Shown one piece after another: positions 58,758 to 64,000 of a stretch of DNA of 64,000 bases. The stretch lies in NCBI GenBank assembly GCA_021775315.1, contig JAJFIC010000064.1:186001-250000 (forward strand). Direction: 5' to 3'. Under the pieces are notes generated by a model, which saw only the letters and a program-made list of their open reading frames with translations, searched no databases and was not told the DNA's origin. Origin of the DNA: Paracoccaceae bacterium (lineage in GTDB: Bacteria; Pseudomonadota; Alphaproteobacteria; Rhodobacterales; Rhodobacteraceae). The first letter of the stretch is position 1; each line of letters starts with the position of its first letter. Both the position numbers and the translations under genes were made by a program.

Positions 58758-59669
58758 ATGACCCTTCCAATCCTTGGCTTGCATCATGTGACCTCGAAAT
58801 CCAGTGACCCGCGCCAGACAGATCGGTTCTGGCGGGATGTGATGGGCCTCAGAAGGATCAAGCAGACGGTGAATTTTGACAATCCGAAGGTCTATCACCT
58901 TTACTACGGCAACCCGGCGGCGGAACCCGGAACCGTGATGACATATTTTCCCTTTCCAGCACTGGAACGCGGCACGCGCGGCACTGGCGAAGTGCGGGCC
59001 GTGTCGTTCAGCATCCCCACCGGTTCGGTAGATTATTGGGAGGCCACCCTGTCAGCAGCAGGTGTTTCCGGTCTGGTACAGGACCACCTGTTCGGCGCGA
59101 CCTGCCTGAATTTCGCCGCCCCTGATGGTGATGAATTTCAACTGGTCGAGCGCAATGATGACCCAAGGGCGGGCCACAGCCCAACCGCAATCCGTGGCTT
59201 TGACGGCGTCACACTTTCGCTTGCTGATATCGGCGCTACAGCCGAGGTGCTGGAAACCTTTGGCTATCAACGCAGCGCGGTTGAGGGCAACACGACCCGG
59301 TTTTCCCTGCCAAACGCCAATGGGGCCGGGCATGTTGATCTGGAGGCCAGCCCGGATTTACCCCAAGCGGTTGAGGGCGCGGGTTCCGTGCATCACGTGG
59401 CCTTTGCCGTGAAGGACCGCGCGGCACAAGCGCAAGTTCGCGAGGCCATGTTGGCAATGGGCCAGCGGGTCACCCATGTTTATGACCGCGATTATTTCCA
59501 CGCGATCTACTTTCGCACCGACGGCGGGGTGCTGTTTGAGGTGGCAACTTATGAACCCGGCTTTGACGTCGATGAAGATATGGCGTCGCTTGGTGAAGCA
59601 TTGAAACTGCCAACCCAGCATGAACATCTGCGCCAAAAGCTGGAGCAGGAATTGGTGCCGCTGACCTAA
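58758..59669 (+). CDS. VOC superfamily ring-cleaving-dioxygenase-like protein
   Basis: 303 residues with two vicinal-oxygen-chelate halves: ILGLHHVTSKSSDPRQTDRFWRDVMGLRRIKQTVNFD with a metal histidine near the start, and VHHVAFAVKDRAAQAQVREAM with GGVLFEVATYEPGF carrying further histidine and glutamate ligands. The pattern matches the MhqO/PcpA-like group of hydroquinone-cleaving dioxygenases and relatives of glyoxalase. The activity (ring cleavage or thiol-dependent lyase) cannot be decided. The ATG at 58758 starts at the usual MTLPILGLHHVT; the frame is open to 58674 without a better ribosome site. A palindrome lies 75 bases upstream and a terminator-like repeat follows. Confidence 0.83.
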   Translation: MTLPILGLHHVTSKSSDPRQTDRFWRDVMGLRRIKQTVNFDNPKVYHLYYGNPAAEPGTVMTYFPFPALERGTRGTGEVRAVSFSIPTGSVDYWEATLSAAGVSGLVQDHLFGATCLNFAAPDGDEFQLVERNDDPRAGHSPTAIRGFDGVTLSLADIGATAEVLETFGYQRSAVEGNTTRFSLPNANGAGHVDLEASPDLPQAVEGAGSVHHVAFAVKDRAAQAQVREAMLAMGQRVTHVYDRDYFHAIYFRTDGGVLFEVATYEPGFDVDEDMASLGEALKLPTQHEHLRQKLEQELVPLT

Positions 59670-59703
59670 CGGCGACCGCCCCCTTGCGGCGGCGGCCACT
59701 TTT

Positions 59704-59744
59704 TCGCCTTCGGCGAGAGTATTTTTGGAACAATGAGAGGCAAG
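59704..59744 (+). repeat. Dispersed extragenic element, copy 3, placed as terminator of the VOC gene
   Basis: TCGCC-TTC-GGCGA (59704-59716) forms a five-pair hairpin, followed by GAGTATTTTTGGAACAATGA (59717-59736). The T tract and position 35 bases after the VOC stop fit intrinsic termination. The sequence after the hairpin matches the elements at 38305 and 48875. Confidence 0.6.
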
Positions 59745-59844
59745 GCAGGGGCGATTTGAGCAAAAACCCCCTCCCCTCGCTCTAGCAATCGCGCTACAGT
59801 CTTCCTAGATCAATGTTAATCATATTTACTTTACCGGAGGGTCC

Positions 59845-60921
59845 ATGGCCGATTTTGGGGCGCAAATCGAAAAATCCAAGAAAGAAGTCGAGGCTGCACA
59901 GGCCAAAATTTCCAAGCTGACCAGCGCGATTGAAACCGCTCGTGCCAAGATGGACGAAGGTGTCGACATCTCGATTGATATCGAGAATGCGACGCTGGAT
60001 GACGTTCATGCCCATTCTGAATTGATGAATGCGAATATCGCGGAACTGATCATGGGGCTTGACGATGTGACCGCCGGGTTCAGTCAGGATTTCAGCGAGA
60101 TGCGCGACAAGACCGGCTGGGAAAGCTTTGTCGGGATTTTCAGCGGCGCAAAATCCGAAAGCATGCGACAAGAACGCATGCGCACCGCCAGCATTGACGA
60201 CAAGTTGCAGGATCTGATTGGCAAGTCCGACACCATTGTTGCGTTGTTGGAAAGCCAGCTTGCGACCCTGAATGAACATAAAGGCCGGGTCGAAGTGAAC
60301 CTGACCCAAACGCTGGACGAACGCGAAGCGACCGTTGGCGCGCTTGAGGCCTTGCGGGCTGAAATCCTGAAGATGGACCCGAAAATCATCGAGCTTGAGA
60401 ACAAGATTTCCGTTGAACAAGACGCCGCGGCCCGCACCAAGCTGGAAACCGAACTGGCCGGGTTGAACGCTGAATTTAACCAAAAAGTGCAGGAAGAACA
60501 GGTTAAGCTGGCGAAATCGCAAACGCTGGAACGCTATATCGAAAAGGGTAAAACCTGGGTCGACAGCCTGCAAAATCAGGCCGCTACCCAGATGGTTCTG
60601 ATCAACAAGCTGCAAACGGACACCAAACAGCGGGTGGTTTTATATGACGCGCTGACCAAATCGCTGAAAACAGCGCAGCAACAGGACGTGGCCCACCGGA
60701 TCAACGAAATCGGTGTGAAGACGGATCAAGAGGCGCAAACTGCTATGGCGGCGATCGGGTCTGCCACCAATCAGCGGATGGCGGATATGATGGAGAAACA
60801 CGAAGACCACATGGTGTTTGCCCGCAAGGTGCTGGAGGAAAAAGCCAAATCAGACGAGCGGTTCATGCGACGGTTTGAAAAGATCGTCGAGAAGCATGAT
60901 AAGAATTTGTACGGGGCCTAA
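59845..60921 (+). CDS. Coiled-coil protein of unknown function, first gene of a three-gene AAA+ module
   Basis: 358 residues, no signal peptide or membrane segment. It is strongly helical: coiled coil near residues 1-40 (QIEKSKKEVEAAQAKISKLT), a linker with a GWESFVGIFSGAKSES segment near residue 92, a long coiled coil from about 125 to 250 (EREATVGALEALRAEILKMD, AARTKLETELAGLNAEFNQK) and a helical C terminus rich in charge. The build recalls TelA/KlaA toxic-anion-resistance proteins, but I see no decisive motif, so this is only a comparison. GGAGG precedes the ATG at 59845. The next gene starts at the base after its stop codon, and an AAA+ ATPase gene follows, so the three products probably act together. 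Confidence 0.72.
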   Translation: MADFGAQIEKSKKEVEAAQAKISKLTSAIETARAKMDEGVDISIDIENATLDDVHAHSELMNANIAELIMGLDDVTAGFSQDFSEMRDKTGWESFVGIFSGAKSESMRQERMRTASIDDKLQDLIGKSDTIVALLESQLATLNEHKGRVEVNLTQTLDEREATVGALEALRAEILKMDPKIIELENKISVEQDAAARTKLETELAGLNAEFNQKVQEEQVKLAKSQTLERYIEKGKTWVDSLQNQAATQMVLINKLQTDTKQRVVLYDALTKSLKTAQQQDVAHRINEIGVKTDQEAQTAMAAIGSATNQRMADMMEKHEDHMVFARKVLEEKAKSDERFMRRFEKIVEKHDKNLYGA

Positions 60922-62067
60922 GTGGCCAAAACTGATCTCACATCCGACCATCGCACGCTTGAAGACGCCCACGCGACGCGGCGGTATTTCGCCAAGTTTG
61001 ACCGCATCCTTGGTCATCTGGATCAGGTGGCCGAACTGGCTGCCAGCAAGGATCGGCTGGGCGAGGTGGAACTGAATGTGCTGCGCGGATATCTGCAAGC
61101 CCTGAGTGGCACGTTCGAGGCTTTGTCGAACAAATATCTAATGGCTGGCCGGGTTTCGACCTTACTGCCGAAATCGCTGAATATCGACGTCACAGACAGC
61201 GGCTTTCCGGTTTATACCGAACTGCTGCAAATGGCCAATGACGCGCATCAGGTGGATCAGCATCTAGGCTCGCTTGCCACTGCGGCCGAGCTGAAAAAGG
61301 ACATGATCCGGCATATTTTGAACGAGCTGACAACCCCGACAAAGCTGCAATTCGCAATGTCGCAGCGGCTTTATTATGAACGTCTTTCCGCGCGCAATCT
61401 GTTTTGGGCGCAGAACGATCCGCAAATAATTTGGCTGGGCACAGACAACCAAGGCCCCGGCAAAGAACGCCGCCGTTATGTCATTCACTGGGCCAGCTAC
61501 GACAGTCAGGTCAACATCCCGACGATCTATCTGATGTTGCTGGACGATACCGGCCACACCGCCCTGCCAAGGGATGAAAAGCGCTGGCCGCAGGTGCAAA
61601 GCCATCTGATGGCGCAGGCGGTTTCGGCGTTGAAAATGGTGACTATCGCGCAGGGTTTTGACCGGGATTTTGACGACCTGCACCCCAAATTATTCCGCCG
61701 CATTCATGTCGGGCCGATGTATTCCCACAGCTACACCCATCAGAACGGCCCGCTGGCCGGGATTTTGGCGGATGCCAATGGTGGGGTTGCTGGTAACGAT
61801 TGGGCTTTGGCATGGACCGTGGAAACGCTGATGTCTGAACGGGTCGAAAAGGAAAAGAAGGGATTCTTTGGCTCGGTCGAACGCGAGATTTTCAAGCTTA
61901 ACCACTTTGGTGGAACCGAGGCCGAAACCGGAGCAACCGACGTGCGCCGATCCCTGATCCTGCCGCAACGCCCCTATCAGGTGCTGGAGGAACGCAACCC
62001 GCCGGGGTTCCGGGGCGTGCGGAAATATGTGGTCAGCGATGGCGGGCAGATATTGAGTTATAAGTGA
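60922..62067 (+). CDS. Protein of unknown function, second gene of the AAA+ module
   Basis: 381 residues. The GTG start follows the previous stop codon without a gap, indicating coupled translation. The N-terminal 130 residues are helical (HRTLEDAHATRRYFAKFDRILGHLDQVAEL, LRGYLQALSGTFEALSNKYLMAGR). The rest looks mixed alpha/beta (RRYVIHWASYDSQVNIPTIYLMLLDD, FRRIHVGPMYSHSYTHQNGPLAGIL, GFRGVRKYVVSDGGQILSY). No signal peptide, no membrane segment, no catalytic motif I can name. It may belong to one of the DUF families seen in Rhodobacterales beside AAA ATPases, but I cannot confirm which. Its role is presumably tied to the ATPase encoded 117 bases downstream. Confidence 0.7.
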   Translation: MAKTDLTSDHRTLEDAHATRRYFAKFDRILGHLDQVAELAASKDRLGEVELNVLRGYLQALSGTFEALSNKYLMAGRVSTLLPKSLNIDVTDSGFPVYTELLQMANDAHQVDQHLGSLATAAELKKDMIRHILNELTTPTKLQFAMSQRLYYERLSARNLFWAQNDPQIIWLGTDNQGPGKERRRYVIHWASYDSQVNIPTIYLMLLDDTGHTALPRDEKRWPQVQSHLMAQAVSALKMVTIAQGFDRDFDDLHPKLFRRIHVGPMYSHSYTHQNGPLAGILADANGGVAGNDWALAWTVETLMSERVEKEKKGFFGSVEREIFKLNHFGGTEAETGATDVRRSLILPQRPYQVLEERNPPGFRGVRKYVVSDGGQILSYK

Positions 62068-62184
62068 GTGGGCGGAGCCTGCTTTGAAGGCGGCTCGGGC
62101 AACTCCTGAGCAAATGGAGCGCAAATTTAGGATCAGAGCCCCCGGTCACGTCCGGGATGACGTAAGTAAAAAACGGATCGAACT

Positions 62185-64000
62185 ATGAACAACGCACAAA
62201 ACCTGATGGAACTGAGAGAAGAACAGATCACGGCGCAATACGCCGCGGCTGTCGGCATGCTTGACGGGTTCGACCACACGCCGCGCATTGCTAAGGCGAA
62301 AGAGGCTCCGCAAGTGGAACGCTCAAGCGGTATCGGCACGCGGCGCTCGCGTTTCCGTTCAACCACGCCGGGGCTGGTCACAAAGCCAACGGCGCGGCCC
62401 GAAGGCGTGCATATCATCGACCGGATCGAGGCGGCGGATGGTGATGACCCCCTGACGTCGCCCGCGCAGGCTACGATCCTGCAAGGCATGCGCCGCGCCC
62501 TGGCTGTCGCCCATGTGGTCAGCGATCTTTACGAAGAACAAACCGGCCTTGCCGATCTTAAACGCGACAACCTTGCCGGGCGTCTGGCCGCTAGTGACAA
62601 AGTCGCGTTTTCTGAAGGGCTGACCGCCAGTGCGCTGATCTCGCTTTTCGTGTTTGGCAATATGACAAGCTATCTGATCTCGGCCCAAACGGCCGAAGCC
62701 CAAAACGGCGTCGAAATCGGCGAGGTTCAAGAGGTGCTGACGGACAATCCACAATTGGCGCTGCATGGCGCGTTGTGGGAGCTTGATCAGGATATCGCGA
62801 CGTTTGCGACGGACGAAAGCAAACTGATTGACGTCATTGCGGCCTATTGTGAAAAGCTGATGGAAAAGGTGGCTTTGCGCGCGTCAACCGCGCCGCGTCT
62901 GGAAGCGTTCGAGGGCGTGGCCTACCGGGTTGAGGCCGATGATTTTGAGGTTGATGGCTTTAAACCGGCCCATAAGGCACGATCCAGCAAGCTGACCATG
63001 ACGTTCAAAAAACCGAACGAGGTGATCGGCAATCACATCGCCAAATATCAGGCGGTCAAACTTAGCAAAATGCTGATGGCTTATGACTTTGAACGCAAGT
63101 TGAACCCGTTTGCCGATCTTGGCGGGTTTATCTTTACCTTTATGGGCGACGGCATGCCCGGCACAGGGAAAACCACGCTTATCCAGATGATGGCCGGGCT
63201 GATTTCTGAGTATTGCAAGGTCGCGGGCTATCCGTTCCGGTTTCAGAACCTTTCAACCGAAAGCATCGACAGTTATCAGGGCAAATCGGCGCAAAATGCC
63301 AAGGCGTTTATCAATAACGTGGTCGATCCGAACGTCATCGGCTTTGGCACAATTGACGATATCGACCAGCTTGCAGGCAAACGCGGTGACCGGCAATCAA
63401 GTGCCGGGCAGCTGGAAATTACTGCCGTTCTGATGGAAAGCTTTGCCGGGGCCAACACGGTCGTGCGCGGTAATTGCACGTTTGGCATGTTCTCAAACTA
63501 TCCCGAAAACGTCGATGACGCGCTGCGCCAACGGGCGGGGGCGCGGTTTCTGGTGGATGGGCCGAAAACCCGCGAAGATTACATCGACATCCTGCACCTG
63601 CTGATGGGCAAGAACCACGACATACCCGTGGGGGAGCACGACTTGTTTGCCGCACAAGAGATCAAAAAGGCCGTCGCCGATAGCTTTGAAAGCCACTCGC
63701 GCCCGCATGAACCCGGCCTGATGAACGTGTTTGACCGGGTGCATTCTGAGATCGGCAAACTGGATACCATCGCCAAAATGGGCACCTACCTCAAAGGCAT
63801 CCAACAGGCGGATGAACGGTTCACCGGGCGCGCGATCAAGAACATCACCGACGCGGTGAAAGTGCGGGCAATGGATATCGAACTGCCGGACGAATGGATG
63901 GAACAGCCCGAGCTGTTTTTGTTCAAAGAATACGACGTGAAAATGGCCATGCTGCGCGACATGATGCAACCGATCACGATCGAGATGCTGATCCAGGAAA
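62185..64000 (+). CDS. AAA+ ATPase, third gene of the module, 3' end outside the window
   Basis: The frame opened by ATG 62185 has no stop up to base 64000 (605 codons). Residues 1-300 are an unassigned N-terminal region, helical in large part. The AAA+ core starts near residue 310: Walker A GMPGTGKT (323-330), Walker B-like FGTIDDID (about 387-394) with Asp-Asp instead of Asp-Glu, a sensor-1/arginine-finger region GMFSNYPENVDDALRQRAG (about 434-452), and a C-terminal lid with further helices. The order fits a ring-forming AAA+ remodelling ATPase. It follows two genes of unknown function that are coupled to each other. What it acts on is unknown; the missing C terminus could hold a further domain. 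Confidence 0.82.
   Translation, partial: MNNAQNLMELREEQITAQYAAAVGMLDGFDHTPRIAKAKEAPQVERSSGIGTRRSRFRSTTPGLVTKPTARPEGVHIIDRIEAADGDDPLTSPAQATILQGMRRALAVAHVVSDLYEEQTGLADLKRDNLAGRLAASDKVAFSEGLTASALISLFVFGNMTSYLISAQTAEAQNGVEIGEVQEVLTDNPQLALHGALWELDQDIATFATDESKLIDVIAAYCEKLMEKVALRASTAPRLEAFEGVAYRVEADDFEVDGFKPAHKARSSKLTMTFKKPNEVIGNHIAKYQAVKLSKMLMAYDFERKLNPFADLGGFIFTFMGDGMPGTGKTTLIQMMAGLISEYCKVAGYPFRFQNLSTESIDSYQGKSAQNAKAFINNVVDPNVIGFGTIDDIDQLAGKRGDRQSSAGQLEITAVLMESFAGANTVVRGNCTFGMFSNYPENVDDALRQRAGARFLVDGPKTREDYIDILHLLMGKNHDIPVGEHDLFAAQEIKKAVADSFESHSRPHEPGLMNVFDRVHSEIGKLDTIAKMGTYLKGIQQADERFTGRAIKNITDAVKVRAMDIELPDEWMEQPELFLFKEYDVKMAMLRDMMQPITIEMLIQE

Noticed and set aside
1-64000. Mobile elements, CRISPR arrays, tRNA or rRNA genes
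   Set aside because: No transposase, integrase, regular repeat-spacer array or tRNA/rRNA sequence was recognised; every gap is under about 230 bases.

Overview
The window looks like a chromosomal segment of an alphaproteobacterium of the order Rhodobacterales (Roseobacter/Rhodobacter relatives). This rests on gene content: the ethylmalonyl-CoA pathway enzymes Ccr and Ecm, an sdhCDAB operon, a LuxR/LuxI quorum-sensing pair, RTX and rhomboid-like proteins, and tightly overlapping ATGA/GTGA gene junctions. It also rests on regulatory sites typical of the order (Iron-Rhodo-box, CtrA box, TGC-rich PhaR-like boxes). The DNA is GC-rich and densely coding. The longest gene-free stretch is about 220 bases, and no tRNA, rRNA, CRISPR array, insertion sequence or prophage was recognised.

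Layout. 1-5.0 kb: end of thiQ, a ChaN-like protein, cobU plus a histidine phosphatase, a glutathione transferase with an unusual cysteine-rich tail, and the ComM/YifB ATPase. 5.0-8.2 kb (minus): alpha/beta hydrolase, gshB, YraN-like nuclease, rsmI. 8.3-13.9 kb (plus): LppC-type lipoprotein, glnD, murJ. 13.9-20.6 kb: a rhomboid that has lost its catalytic residues, trpS, a branched-chain-type aminotransferase, an RTX protein, a universal stress protein, and an Nfu/tsaB/rimI block behind an iron-responsive type operator. 20.8-26.3 kb: a nucleoside-type BMP/ABC uptake operon ending in purine nucleoside phosphorylase. 26.4-29.2 kb: a TauE/SafE permease with its usual partner, an SDR and a stand-alone AsnC ligand domain. 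29.3-32.5 kb (minus): RecD-like helicase, luxI, luxR and a small upstream gene behind a perfect CtrA-type box. 32.7-38.3 kb: ccrA, a PlsB-like acyltransferase, a small secreted protein and ecm. 38.5-41.7 kb: deoD, aldo/keto reductase, DUF3108-like protein, dienelactone hydrolase. 41.7-46.6 kb (minus): the sdhCDAB operon with a sulfotransferase between sdhA and sdhB. 46.9-48.8 kb: a DUF4344-type metallopeptidase and a YcaQ-type glycosylase. 48.9-58.6 kb: an oligopeptide/opine-type ABC transporter with aldehyde dehydrogenase and M20 deacylase, interrupted by an oppositely oriented FAD oxidoreductase and a cysteine-less DsrC/TusE relative. 58.8-64.0 kb (plus): a ring-cleaving-dioxygenase-like VOC protein, then a three-gene module of unknown function (coiled-coil protein, unknown protein, AAA+ ATPase) that runs off the right edge.

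How the parts work together. Ccr and Ecm assimilate acetyl-CoA-derived units, and Ecm needs cobalamin, to which cobU contributes. Two exact CTGC-N3-GCAG sites before ccrA and a near match before ecm suggest shared control with polyhydroxyalkanoate storage. The quorum-sensing genes appear to be under CtrA. An inverted repeat with arms TGTTTCC/GGAAACA occurs both upstream of the quorum-sensing operon and between the VOC and M20 genes, suggesting an unidentified common regulator. The best candidates for undescribed biology are the terminal AAA+ module, the pseudo-rhomboid, and the small gene that overlaps luxR.
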